Shown here piece by piece: positions 1-7,817 of a DNA stretch of 64,000 nt. Each line of letters begins with the position of its first letter. Position 1 is the first letter of the stretch. Origin of the DNA: B69-G16 sp964501905. Lineage in GTDB: Archaea > Thermoproteota > Thermoprotei > Thermofilales > B69-G16. The notes beneath the pieces are model-generated. The model made no database searches, had not been told where the DNA came from, and saw only the letters and a list, made by a program, of their open reading frames with translations. The position numbers and the translations under genes are program-made. Where the stretch lies: the NCBI GenBank assembly GCA_964501905.1, contig CAZCTW010000002.1, positions 124,001 through 188,000 of the forward strand. Direction: 5' to 3'.

Positions 1-397
1 CACGGGCGTAACTCTTAATTCTATTGATTTGGTCGTTAGCAAGGGCTAGCGTCGGGTAAAGCACTAGAGCTTTTACGCCCTTCTTAATCGCGTAAATTAA
101 CCAAGCCTCTGTCTTGCCAGAGCCTGTTCCAGATCTAAGTATTACGTTTTTGCCGTTTAGCAGAGCCTTATATGCCTCGTACTGGTGCTTATAGAGTTTT
201 TTACCTGCGAGCCTTCCAGCGTGTCCATCGGCTTTTTCGAATTCCGGGATTAAATCGCTGAAAGTGAGCTCGGCTAGATCGGGCTCTTCCCCTCTTTCTC
301 CGAAGGCGTAGTAGTCGTAACCTAGATTCTCCAGCACGGTTAAGCTATCTATAGGCACTTTTACACCGTAAGCTATTTCGCGTTGAGCGTTATTCAA
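1..397 (-). CDS. DEAD/DEAH-box helicase, N-terminal part (runs off window)
   Basis: Only the first 132 codons are in the window; the gene continues past position 1. The reading frame opens with TTG at 397-395, directly after the stop of the upstream membrane-protein gene, so I take that TTG as the start. Visible motifs are a Q-motif-like stretch KLYKHQYEAY (residues 67-76), a Walker A SGTGSGKT (89-96) and a motif Ia YPTLALANDQ (114-123). The ALANDQ form of motif Ia is typical of the superfamily 2 YprA/Hrq1-like helicases, which act on DNA; that sub-family assignment is an inference because the C-terminal half is not seen. It is probably the last gene of a PAC2-DUF2085-helicase transcription unit. 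Confidence 0.75.
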   Translation of the reverse strand, partial: MNNAQREIAYGVKVPIDSLTVLENLGYDYYAFGERGEEPDLAELTFSDLIPEFEKADGHAGRLAGKKLYKHQYEAYKALLNGKNVILRSGTGSGKTEAWLIYAIKKGVKALVLYPTLALANDQINRIKSYAR

Positions 398-398
398 G

Positions 399-968
399 TT
401 AGCGCTTTACAAAACGTTTAGTTAACAGGTAGATAACGTAGAGCGGAATGAAGACGTTATTCAAATAAACCAGCAACGTGAGGAATATCGATAGAGAATA
501 GTACATTAAGATGCTGTTTGACTTCTCGGCTAGCTTTAAAAAAACGAATACAATAACCGTTCCGAGTAAGTGAACCGCTAAGTAGCCCCTAGCCCCCGTC
601 CTCTCGTAATTAACTTCTTTCAACTCGAGCAATATATAGCCTAGCGCGTTCGCTGCGGCTATTCCGGCTAGGGCTCCGGTTATAATCCTTATGTCGTTAG
701 TGCTCTCCCTAAACCCTAGAAACTGGGTTAAACCGTCTACAACTATAGGGGTTAAGAAAGCAAGTGTTGCGAAGATATTGTAGTAGAACCTTCTAGTCTT
801 ATACCTGTAGAAAATCCAGATGTAGCCTAGAAAAAGCCCCAAATTTATCGCCGTACACCTCGAGCATAAGGGCAGCTGGAGGCCTGCTATGAAAAGCGAT
901 CTTGAGGGTATCTGGTGGCAGAAAAAGCTATTGAGGTAGAATAGGAGTTTGCGGAGCCAGTCACACAT
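399..968 (-). CDS. DUF2085 family integral membrane protein
   Basis: A 189-residue membrane protein. The N-terminal third carries the family signature: CHQIPSRSLFIAG (residues 17-29) followed by PLCSRCTAINLG, i.e. a CHQ motif and a CxxC pair next to the first membrane helix. About five hydrophobic helices follow, and the tail is basic (TKRFVKR). DUF2085 proteins occur in many archaea and bacteria; their function is unknown. The start overlaps the end of the upstream PAC2 gene by 8 bases and its stop abuts the helicase start, so the three genes are probably co-transcribed. No start other than the first ATG is needed to include the conserved CHQ segment. Confidence 0.8.
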   Translation of the reverse strand: MCDWLRKLLFYLNSFFCHQIPSRSLFIAGLQLPLCSRCTAINLGLFLGYIWIFYRYKTRRFYYNIFATLAFLTPIVVDGLTQFLGFRESTNDIRIITGALAGIAAANALGYILLELKEVNYERTGARGYLAVHLLGTVIVFVFLKLAEKSNSILMYYSLSIFLTLLVYLNNVFIPLYVIYLLTKRFVKR

Positions 969-1728
969 ACCAGGGTTGTTCAGGTTCTCCTCTTCTCCTC
1001 TCCTTTACCCTTTCCCACAGTTCTCTGAGTTTAACCATTTCTTCCTCTTTTCTCTTGAAGTCCCTTATCATTTTGTCTAAGTCTTCTAGACTGATCTTTA
1101 TTTTTAGGATCTCTACTAACGCTTTAACTATTTCCCTAGCCGCCTCCGGATCTACATAAGTCCTTTGAACAGCACCCATGAGTATGAACGTTTTAAAACC
1201 CCTTATCTTAGCCAGTCCCGGCAATACTCCACATGCTCCCGTAACGGAACCGCTGGATGAGACCTTAAATCCGAGTTTTTTAAGATATTCTAAAGTTTCG
1301 GGATCGTCAGCTGTGCAGAAAACTCTACTCTCCTCCCCCGCGGCAGTAGTGCCGCACACAGCGATCACCATTTTGCCTCCCATCTTCTCAAAATACTCTA
1401 GGACCTTCCCCGCGACCTCGTACTGACCCCAAGCGACTGGTTGAGTGTTTCCGGCTAGGAATATAACGTCGTGTTCCTCTCCTCTGTACAGATAAAACTC
1501 GTACCTCGGCAGGTTAAATGTGCCGTCTATCTCTATGAATATCCCGGCGTTTCCTTGAGGTAGCAATAGGTGGGATGAATAAAGCTCGGCTATCTTAGGC
1601 AATTTAAGCTCCTCAATTATATAGTCCACCGCTAGCTTACCCACTAAGCCCAAGCCCGGCAATCCCTGCACTAGTATCGGTTCTTTAAGCTTCGGCGTTT
1701 CATATTCTACAAGTTTAATAAACGCCAT
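961..1728 (-). CDS. PAC2 family protein (proteasome assembly chaperone-like)
   Basis: A 255-residue PAC2-superfamily protein (COG1938/2047 type). Recognisable are the N-terminal beta-strand with the glycine run GLPGLGLVGK, the central AVCGTTAAG segment, GSVTGACGVLPGLA and the acidic/basic helical tail. Family members resemble the eukaryotic proteasome assembly chaperone PAC2/Add66; archaeal members are known to exist as ATP-independent PbaA/PbaB-type chaperones, but the client of this one is not shown by the sequence. An upstream in-frame ATG at 1755 would add nine residues that are not conserved in character; I prefer the ATG at 1728 because the fold starts there. A second PAC2 gene lies at 27.2 kb. 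Confidence 0.82.
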   Translation of the reverse strand: MAFIKLVEYETPKLKEPILVQGLPGLGLVGKLAVDYIIEELKLPKIAELYSSHLLLPQGNAGIFIEIDGTFNLPRYEFYLYRGEEHDVIFLAGNTQPVAWGQYEVAGKVLEYFEKMGGKMVIAVCGTTAAGEESRVFCTADDPETLEYLKKLGFKVSSSGSVTGACGVLPGLAKIRGFKTFILMGAVQRTYVDPEAAREIVKALVEILKIKISLEDLDKMIRDFKRKEEEMVKLRELWERVKERRRGEPEQPWYV

Positions 1729-1828
1729 TCTAATGCCCAAACCTATGAGGAGCATTAAACTATTAAATGTTGCCTTAAGCCTGTAATCTCATGCAAATAT
1801 ATTTTAAAATCAAAATCTAAATATAAAC

Positions 1829-1887
1829 GCTGATGATGAGACTGTTCCCAAACCGAGCGGATGAGGCTTCTCCTCCTTTGCTGACTT
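1829..1887 (+). ncRNA. C/D box sRNA (2'-O-methylation guide), candidate
   Basis: The intergenic sequence shows the full archaeal C/D order in about 52 bases: box C ATGATGA (1833-1839), box D' CCGA, box C' GATGAGG, and box D CTGA (1881-1884). The two guide stretches are ACTGTTCCCAAA before D' and TCTCCTCCTTTG before D, each about 12 bases. An AT-rich TATA-like stretch (aaatataaac) lies just upstream. Such RNAs assemble with L7Ae, Nop5 and fibrillarin and direct ribose methylation five bases upstream of D or D'. The target cannot be named without rRNA sequences. It ends about 20 bases before the next coding start, so it may be processed from that mRNA leader. Confidence 0.7.
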
Positions 1888-1905
1888 TAAGCTCGAGGCG
1901 GAAAA

Positions 1906-3105
1906 ATGCAGGTTAAATCTAAACGCGGAGATGAAGTTAGACTATACTGCGACTTGGAAGAGAGAGTGGAAATAGGCGAACTCATAGAAATCTCAGAGGA
2001 AGATAGGAGCGTTGTAGTTCAAATATTAGATATAGAACAGGACTCCGAGCTCATCCTATCTGGGGAGAAAGGGAGAGAGGTTTTAGCTAAAATAAGACTT
2101 GAAGGCATAGGCGGAGAGAGCCGCGTGTACAAAGAGTGGAGCGGATGGTTCCCCTCCACACCCGTGCTGGTGAAAAAGGTAAGTGCAAGCAGGATCCTGG
2201 CGCCAAACATTTGGCAGGAAAGTCTCCCTCTCGGCTATGAGAGAAACAGCGAGGAACTTTTCCAAGTATCTCTCCAGAACCTTAGAACATTAAACATTGT
2301 AGCAGGATTTCGCTCTGAGAACCTACTAGCTACGTTAGCCGCTATTCTTTGCCTTAAGGGTTACAGGGTGATAGTATTCGATAGTACTGGGCGTTTCGCT
2401 AAGTTAATAAGGAGAAGCTTTAGAGAAAGGTTCCGGCGCTTTACAGTCGGAGACGAGATAAAACTTCCCATAGCCGAGCTAGGAGGAGTGTGGAGGGATT
2501 TTCTAAGTATTTACGGGTGGACTGAGCCTCTAATCACCATGTTCGATAGCGTTTATAAAAGCTTTAAAAAATCGAAATCTCTATCCTTTAAGAGTATAGT
2601 TAGAGAACTATCCCTTAGAAAAGATACGGAGCTATTCGTGGATTTCCTCTGCTCACTAAATGAAGTACTAACTGATGAACACGACGAAATCAATCTGGGC
2701 AGGCATGTTATATTAGATCTTTCGAAGTGTGATAGCCCGTCCGCGCTGCTTACAATTCTGCATCGTCTTATCAAACAAGACTACAACTTTTTACTGATCA
2801 ATAATATTCAAGCTCTTCACGTACCGGATTTAGAGAAGCTAGCCCGATTACTAATATCTAAAAAAGACGCAGTGTTTATCGATATAGGCGTCGACACAGA
2901 GGCGAGCGTACTGCTCCGCTACGCTGTAAACTTATTCTTTACAGGTCCTTACAATAGGCTTTTAGAAGATCTATTCCCCCTGCTAGAGAATGAAGAACCG
3001 CTACTACGCAAGCTATCCTCCGAGGAATTCCTAATCAACGGGTTTTTAACCAAGAATACACCTGTAATACTGACTATGCTCAGACCGGAAGACTTCCTAG
3101 GATGA
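1906..3105 (+). CDS. HerA-like protein with HAS-barrel and degenerate ATPase domain
   Basis: A 399-residue protein I read as a diverged HerA/VirB4-like ATPase. Residues 1-95 form a HAS-barrel-like beta region (GELIEI, VVQILDIE). The following core keeps the HerA order of elements: VIVFDSTGRF matches the strand that in HerA reads IDPHGEY, HVILDLSKCDSP matches the VIDLSGL segment, and AVNLFFTGPYN matches the region after the sensor. However the P-loop position reads LNIVAGFRSENLL with no GKS/T, and the Walker B position reads FLLINNIQ with no acidic pair. It therefore probably does not hydrolyse ATP. The downstream DUF72 gene overlaps by four bases (ATGA), so the two proteins are made together. 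Function unknown; a structural or regulatory partner of a HerA-type machine is an inference. Confidence 0.55.
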   Translation: MQVKSKRGDEVRLYCDLEERVEIGELIEISEEDRSVVVQILDIEQDSELILSGEKGREVLAKIRLEGIGGESRVYKEWSGWFPSTPVLVKKVSASRILAPNIWQESLPLGYERNSEELFQVSLQNLRTLNIVAGFRSENLLATLAAILCLKGYRVIVFDSTGRFAKLIRRSFRERFRRFTVGDEIKLPIAELGGVWRDFLSIYGWTEPLITMFDSVYKSFKKSKSLSFKSIVRELSLRKDTELFVDFLCSLNEVLTDEHDEINLGRHVILDLSKCDSPSALLTILHRLIKQDYNFLLINNIQALHVPDLEKLARLLISKKDAVFIDIGVDTEASVLLRYAVNLFFTGPYNRLLEDLFPLLENEEPLLRKLSSEEFLINGFLTKNTPVILTMLRPEDFLG

Positions 3106-4283
3106 TAAACGTGTTGTTTTCCAGGTTATACGTAGGGACTTCAGGTTGGGATTACGAAGATTGGATAGGCCCTTTTTATAGCAGTGAGAAACACTTATTC
3201 TTCCAATACTCTGAAGTATTCAATACTGTCGAAATAAACTCGACGTTCTACTCTTATCCATCAGCTAACTTCATCAAAGGATTAGCTAGAGTAGCCCCTC
3301 TCGGTTTTAAGTTTTCAGCTAAAATACCTAGAGAAATAACCCACAAGAAGAAGCTAAACCCCTCTCTTGGAATTGAAAACGATTTAAAACGTTTCCTGGA
3401 GATAATGCACCCCTTAAAAGCTAGCGGAAAGCTCGGAGCATTCCTCGTCCAACTCCCCCCTTTAGCTAGAAAAGACCTACACCACTTCGAAGATTTCTTA
3501 AACATATTACCAACAGAGAAGTACAGGTTTGCTGTAGAATTTAGACATGAGTCCTGGCTCTGCGAGCAAATTTACTCCCTCTTGGAGAAGTACAACGTCG
3601 CCTTCACAATCGTGGACGAACCGCTTCTACCCCCCGTGATCAAAGTTACCGCGGGCTTCGCCTATATAAGGTGGCATGGGAGAGGCAAAAGACCCTGGTA
3701 TTACTACATGTATTCCATCAAAGAACTCGAGGAGTGGAAGCCAAGAGTTAAAAAAGTCATGGAGGAAACAGGCATAGTTTTCGGATATTTCAATAACCAT
3801 TTCAGGGGGTATGCTCCCGCAAACGCTCTTCAAATGCTAAACCTCCTCGGTATAATCAATAGAAACCAGCGTAGAAAACTAAAGGAGATAGAATACTATT
3901 TCAACAGGAGAATAGCGGAACTAATTAAGGAAAAAGCTAGGAAAATCCAACCCGAAAAAGTGAGCCTGGAGGATCTGCTCCTACTCTTTTTAGACAAAAA
4001 ACGCTTAGAAAGAGGTAGAGAAATCCCCGACTCACAGGTTAAAATACTCGAGGCTAGCGACTCATTAATAAAGGCAAGAGTGAAAAACTATACGATAATT
4101 ATAGATTTCAAAAATAAAACAATTCTACACGACTGCGCGGACTGGGAGAAACGCTGCACTTCAATGCAATTCTGCAAACATATGGCAAAGCTATTCCTAA
4201 CCATTCCGGGAAAACTTGCACGAGAAACTCTGGCAAAAATAGCAGGCGAACTAGACGAATGGGAATTTAAAACAAAAACTTAG
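3102..4283 (+). CDS. DUF72 (YecE-like) TIM-barrel protein with C-terminal SWIM-like zinc motif
   Basis: Residues 9-240 carry the DUF72 hallmarks: VGTSGWDYEDWIGPFY, FNTVEINSTFY, FAVEFRHESW and YIRWHGRG. This family has a TIM-barrel fold and no established reaction. After a charged linker the last 60 residues hold C-x6-C-x5-C-x-H (DCADWEKRC...FCKH), which resembles a SWIM zinc-binding motif used for nucleic-acid or protein contacts. The 393-residue length is clearly longer than a bare DUF72 protein (about 240-280), consistent with the fusion. It is translationally coupled to the HerA-like gene upstream. Zinc binding is inferred from the residues only. Confidence 0.75.
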   Translation: MINVLFSRLYVGTSGWDYEDWIGPFYSSEKHLFFQYSEVFNTVEINSTFYSYPSANFIKGLARVAPLGFKFSAKIPREITHKKKLNPSLGIENDLKRFLEIMHPLKASGKLGAFLVQLPPLARKDLHHFEDFLNILPTEKYRFAVEFRHESWLCEQIYSLLEKYNVAFTIVDEPLLPPVIKVTAGFAYIRWHGRGKRPWYYYMYSIKELEEWKPRVKKVMEETGIVFGYFNNHFRGYAPANALQMLNLLGIINRNQRRKLKEIEYYFNRRIAELIKEKARKIQPEKVSLEDLLLLFLDKKRLERGREIPDSQVKILEASDSLIKARVKNYTIIIDFKNKTILHDCADWEKRCTSMQFCKHMAKLFLTIPGKLARETLAKIAGELDEWEFKTKT

Positions 4284-4312
4284 GCCAAACCCATGAACCG
4301 AACTCGCCCTCG

Positions 4313-5062
4313 TCAGTAAGGCTTTATTATCCTCGCCTTAACTCTGTACAAGGTTCCCGCGTAATCATCTACCCACATGTGCTCAAACAACGCGGCATAC
4401 TCTCTCAGAACCTCCTCCTCGCTCGACACAAAACCCCCCTTAACCTTCATCTTAACTATATAGCCGAAGAAAATCCTCGAATCTAAAACCCCCAAAAGCA
4501 ACGGCCTTGCAGGCTCTATATACCTTATATAGCCTGGCGGCTCAACAGGCGAACTTATAAAAACCTCGTCGCTCGTAGCCACTCTCACGTCAACCCCTCC
4601 TCCACTCGCATGCTCAATACTATTCACGGCTTTCCTACTCAACAGCGAAAAATTAGGCACATAAAGCCAAATCCTAACCTTACAGATTCCAAGATTCCTC
4701 TCCAACTCCCGCTTTAGCGATGCTCCATCAACAAAGTAGAACGTGCCTCCAATCCTCTTACCCGCCAGTAAACCGTTTATCTGCCCTAGGACATCCTCTA
4801 AGCGGCGAACTCTCTCCTTAACCAACTCCTCGAAAATCCTCTCATCCGTAGTTATAGTATACCGCGTAGGCTTACCCTCAACTTTTAACACCAAGCCTTG
4901 AACAACTAACTCCCTAAGCGTAGTATAAAGGTGAGGTCTAGGAATCCCCGTCATCTCAACTAGCTCATCCACAGTCAATGGTTCATGCTCAGCCAAAATA
5001 GCTAAAACTTTAGCCTTTCTCGGGGAAAAACCCAAGTCGATTAAACCCTCCTCCACCCCCAT
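4313..5062 (-). CDS. TrmB-family transcriptional regulator
   Basis: Residues 1-75 are a winged helix-turn-helix (LTVDELVEMTGIPRPHLYTTLREL, then the wing GKPTRYTIT) of the TrmB/sugar-specific regulator type. Residues 75-105 form a short coiled coil and the remainder matches the PLD-like sensor part of TrmB proteins. TrmB regulators in archaea sense sugars and control sugar transport and glycolysis/gluconeogenesis genes. This gene faces the FBP aldolase/phosphatase gene across 93 bases that hold a perfect inverted repeat and a TATA element, so control of gluconeogenesis and of itself is a reasonable inference. The ligand is not predictable here. Confidence 0.8.
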   Translation of the reverse strand: MGVEEGLIDLGFSPRKAKVLAILAEHEPLTVDELVEMTGIPRPHLYTTLRELVVQGLVLKVEGKPTRYTITTDERIFEELVKERVRRLEDVLGQINGLLAGKRIGGTFYFVDGASLKRELERNLGICKVRIWLYVPNFSLLSRKAVNSIEHASGGGVDVRVATSDEVFISSPVEPPGYIRYIEPARPLLLGVLDSRIFFGYIVKMKVKGGFVSSEEEVLREYAALFEHMWVDDYAGTLYRVKARIIKPY

Positions 5063-5083
5063 ATCTTAAACCTCGCTTTAAAT

Positions 5084-5101
5084 TACTACCGAATAGTAGT
5101 A
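5084..5101. promoter_or_regulatory. Inverted repeat, likely TrmB-type operator
   Basis: TACTAC-cgaata-GTAGTA is a perfect 6-bp inverted repeat with a 6-base spacer, in the intergenic space between the divergent regulator and FBP aldolase/phosphatase genes. It lies 15 bases upstream of the TATA-like element of the fbp gene. Such symmetry suits a dimeric winged-helix regulator; binding by the adjacent TrmB-like protein is inferred. Confidence 0.5.
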
Positions 5102-5115
5102 CTAACACCAGGTAG

Positions 5116-5124
5116 AAATATATA
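5116..5124 (+). promoter_or_regulatory. TATA box for the fbp gene
   Basis: AAATATATA sits 32-40 bases before the start codon, leaving room for a short leader after an expected transcription start about 25 bases downstream. The assignment rests on sequence and spacing alone. Confidence 0.45.
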
Positions 5125-5155
5125 CTCCCTCCGCATTGCAGGCATCGGTGAAAAA

Positions 5156-6298
5156 ATGAAGATCACCGTAAGCCTTATAAAAGCCGACATAGGCGGACTA
5201 GTAGGACACAGCACAGTCCACCCCAAACAAATAGAATTAGCCAAAAAGAAACTGCAAGAAGCTAAAGAAACCGGGCTACTAATCGATTACTACGTCTTTA
5301 ACGTAGGTGACGACGTCCAACTCCTAATGACCCACACCAAAGGAGAAAGCAATCCTGAAATACACAAACTAGCCTGGGACACTTTCGTCGAAATAACAGA
5401 AAAGGTAAGCAAACCCCTAAAACTATACGGAGCCGGACAAGACCTACTAGCCGAAGCCTTCAGCGGAAACGTTAGAGGAATGGGACCTGGAGTAGCCGAA
5501 ATGGAAATAGAAGAAAGAAAAAGCGAACCAATCATAGTATTCGCTGCTGACAAAACAGCACCCTCGGCCTGGAACTTCCCACTCTACAAGATGTTCGCAG
5601 ACCCATTTAACACCGCAGGATTAGTTATTGACCCTAGTATGCACGATGGATTCAAATTCGAAGTCATGGATACTCTCGAAGACAAAGTAGTAATCTTAAA
5701 CGCCCCAGAAGAACTCTACGACCTCCTAGCCCTAATAGGCTCCTATGAAAGATACGTAATAAGGAGAGTATGGAGAAAGAAAGACAACTTAATCGCCGCC
5801 GTAGCCAGCGTAACCAGGCTAAGCCTAATCGCTGGCAGATACGTAGGAAAAGATGATCCAGTACTAATAGTCAGAGCCCAGCACGGACTTCCCGCAGTAG
5901 GAGAAATACTAGAAGCATTCGCCTTCCCACACCTCGTCGAGGGTTGGATGCGCGGCTCGCACACTGGACCATTAATGCCGGTTGGTTTAAAGGATGCTCG
6001 GTGTACTAGGTTTGATGGTCCGCCTAGGGTTGTTAGCTTGGGTTTCCAGTTACATGACGGTATTCTTGAGGGACCAAGGGATATGTTCGATGATCCGGCG
6101 TTTGATTATACTAGGAGGATTGCTCAGGAGATTGCGGATTATATTAGGAGGCATGGACCGTTTGAGCCTCATAGGCTGCCAAGCGCTGAAATGGAATATA
6201 CTACGTTGCCTGGCGTTTTAGAGAAGTTAAAGGATAGGTTTGTTCCCGCTGAGAAGATAGAGGCGAAGATTAAGAAAAGTGGCGAGGTTTACGAATAA
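5156..6298 (+). CDS. fbp: Bifunctional fructose-1,6-bisphosphate aldolase/phosphatase
   Basis: This 380-residue protein is the archaeal type V FBPase, which condenses triose phosphates and then dephosphorylates FBP to fructose 6-phosphate, giving one-way gluconeogenesis in the cytosol. The N-terminus KADIGGLVGHST carries the metal-binding Asp11 and His18, and the YVGK segment places Tyr229 and Lys232 exactly where the catalytic Tyr and Schiff-base Lys of the Sulfolobus enzyme are. Length and ends are typical. The gene is divergent from a TrmB-type regulator. Codon style changes within the gene: up to about 5,945 codons end mostly in A or C, afterwards mostly in T or G, with no break in the protein. 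Confidence 0.97.
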   Translation: MKITVSLIKADIGGLVGHSTVHPKQIELAKKKLQEAKETGLLIDYYVFNVGDDVQLLMTHTKGESNPEIHKLAWDTFVEITEKVSKPLKLYGAGQDLLAEAFSGNVRGMGPGVAEMEIEERKSEPIIVFAADKTAPSAWNFPLYKMFADPFNTAGLVIDPSMHDGFKFEVMDTLEDKVVILNAPEELYDLLALIGSYERYVIRRVWRKKDNLIAAVASVTRLSLIAGRYVGKDDPVLIVRAQHGLPAVGEILEAFAFPHLVEGWMRGSHTGPLMPVGLKDARCTRFDGPPRVVSLGFQLHDGILEGPRDMFDDPAFDYTRRIAQEIADYIRRHGPFEPHRLPSAEMEYTTLPGVLEKLKDRFVPAEKIEAKIKKSGEVYE

Positions 6299-6304
6299 AG
6301 CCCA

Positions 6305-6328
6305 AATTTTTCTTTCTTTATTTTTTAT
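6305..6328 (+). terminator. T-rich transcription terminator after fbp
   Basis: Immediately after the fbp stop codon the + strand holds three runs of T separated by single C or A bases. Archaeal RNA polymerase terminates at such oligo-T tracts; no hairpin is evident. Confidence 0.4.
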
Positions 6329-6391
6329 AATGTTTTGAAGATCTGGGCGGTCTCTCATTCTCAAACTAGGGGATTTTCGAGTTTGAAATAG

Positions 6392-6635
6392 GAATTACCT
6401 GAGGATTATACTATCAGGTTTATGGCGAAGCAACCCGACACATTTTTTGTGTTGATAATTAATGAACAATTTACGGGACTTGTTAAGAGCACTATGATAT
6501 GGTAGTTTGAAGAAGTAAGAGGCTTTGATTGCAGAGTATTTGATTGATGAAAAACATAATTTTAGATATTATTTGGTTACTTTAATGAAACTGGGTTGGA
6601 TTAATGAGTTTAATAGTTACAAAGTGTTTAGATAA
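6392..6635 (+). pseudogene. Possible decayed small gene in the 6.3-6.67 kb gap
   Basis: The 368 bases between fbp and the peptidase gene hold no intact gene. Two adjoining frames read like remains of one protein: from 6,392 a frame encoding PEDYTIRFMAKQPDTFFV and about 20 more residues to a stop at 6,503, then, in another frame from 6,462, a segment interrupted by two stops and ending with EYLIDEKHNFRYY and LVTLMKLGWINEF. The second part has the look of a helical DNA-binding tail but I cannot name a family. The region is AT-rich. It may instead be ordinary spacer with chance open frames. Confidence 0.25.
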
Positions 6636-6666
6636 GGTTATATTTTAGTTAGCGTTTTGGTTTATT

Positions 6667-7785
6667 ATGTTTGCGAAAACAGTGTACTCTAAGCGCGTAG
6701 AGTCTCTTTTTTCGAAGTTGGAGATTGAGGGTGTTGAGGCCGTTGTTTTAACGAATCTCTATAATAGCTTTTACTTTACTGGTTTTGACTATGCGCTGGC
6801 TACTGTTTTGATTAAGGCCGCCGAGCCCGTGGTTCTTGTTCCTAGGTTGGAGTATTTCAGGGCGAAGAACGAGATTGTTTATGGGGAAGTGATAGGGGTT
6901 AGCTCCTTTGAAGCTGAGACTGGCCCCTATGAGAGGGTGTTTGTTGGGAAGACTTGGGATTTGGTTAGGAATGTTTTGAGCGAGTACGGGGTACGCGGTA
7001 AAGTAGGAGTAGATAAATCCGGTCTCAGAGTGGATGATTACAATAGACTGATGAAGGCTTTAGGCTCTGAGCCCGTGGACGTTACTAAAAGCGTGACTAG
7101 TTTAAGAGCTATAAAGTCCGAAGAGGAAGTCGAGGCTATTAGGAAGGCTATAGGAATTGCGGAGAAGGCTATGAAAAGAGCTCTGGATTGCCTCGAGAAG
7201 GGAGTTACTGAGGAAGAGATTGCCGCCGAGATTGACAGGGTTTTCAGGCTTAATCACGCAGACCGCTCCTTCAACACTATAGTGGCCTTCGGGGAGAACG
7301 CGGCTTATCCCCACGCTAAGCCTGGGAGTAGAGAGTTGAAGAGTGGGGATTTAGTTGTTATAGATTTAGGAGCTAAAGTGGATGGCTACTGTAGCGATAT
7401 AACTAGGACTTTTGTTTGTGAAAAGGCTTCGGAGAAACAAAAGAGGATTTTTAACGCTGTTTTAAAGGCTCAACGCGCCGCTATCGAATCCGTTAAATCG
7501 GGGGAGAAGGCTAAAGATGTAGATAAGGTGGCTAGGGACGTTTTAAGAGAGTACGGACTAGCCGCCTATTTTAACCACGGTTTAGGTCATGGTGTTGGAA
7601 TCGAGATACATGAGCAGCCGACTTTAAATCCAGCAAGTAATGACGTACTGCTGAACGGGATGGTGGTTACAGTAGAGCCAGGGGCTTACTTAGCGGGCTA
7701 TGGAGGAGTTAGGATAGAAGATGTGGTGCTGGTAGTGGAAGGAGGATGTGAGGTACTGACCAGTTTTGAGCGCGTATTTCTCTAA
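6667..7785 (+). CDS. pepQ: M24 family metallopeptidase (Xaa-Pro dipeptidase/aminopeptidase-like)
   Basis: A 372-residue cytosolic peptidase with the creatinase N-domain (residues 1-145) and the pita-bread M24 catalytic domain. The metal ligands are visible: two Asp in VVIDLGAKVDGYCSDITRTF, His in GLGHGVGIEIHE, Glu in VTVEPGAYL and Glu in GGVRIEDVVL. These enzymes cleave Xaa-Pro bonds using two metal ions, usually Co, Mn or Zn. Size and domain order match archaeal prolidases; whether it acts on dipeptides or longer peptides cannot be seen. The start ATG follows an AT-rich leader. The DUF99 gene follows after 32 bases. Confidence 0.9.
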   Translation: MFAKTVYSKRVESLFSKLEIEGVEAVVLTNLYNSFYFTGFDYALATVLIKAAEPVVLVPRLEYFRAKNEIVYGEVIGVSSFEAETGPYERVFVGKTWDLVRNVLSEYGVRGKVGVDKSGLRVDDYNRLMKALGSEPVDVTKSVTSLRAIKSEEEVEAIRKAIGIAEKAMKRALDCLEKGVTEEEIAAEIDRVFRLNHADRSFNTIVAFGENAAYPHAKPGSRELKSGDLVVIDLGAKVDGYCSDITRTFVCEKASEKQKRIFNAVLKAQRAAIESVKSGEKAKDVDKVARDVLREYGLAAYFNHGLGHGVGIEIHEQPTLNPASNDVLLNGMVVTVEPGAYLAGYGGVRIEDVVLVVEGGCEVLTSFERVFL

Positions 7786-7817
7786 TAGTTGTTTTCATCT
7801 TATACATAGGCGGAAGT

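Noticed and set aside
6299..6666. Replication origin in the AT-rich gap next to the codon-style switch
   Set aside because: No origin-recognition boxes or Orc1/Cdc6 gene are seen; the AT content alone is not enough.
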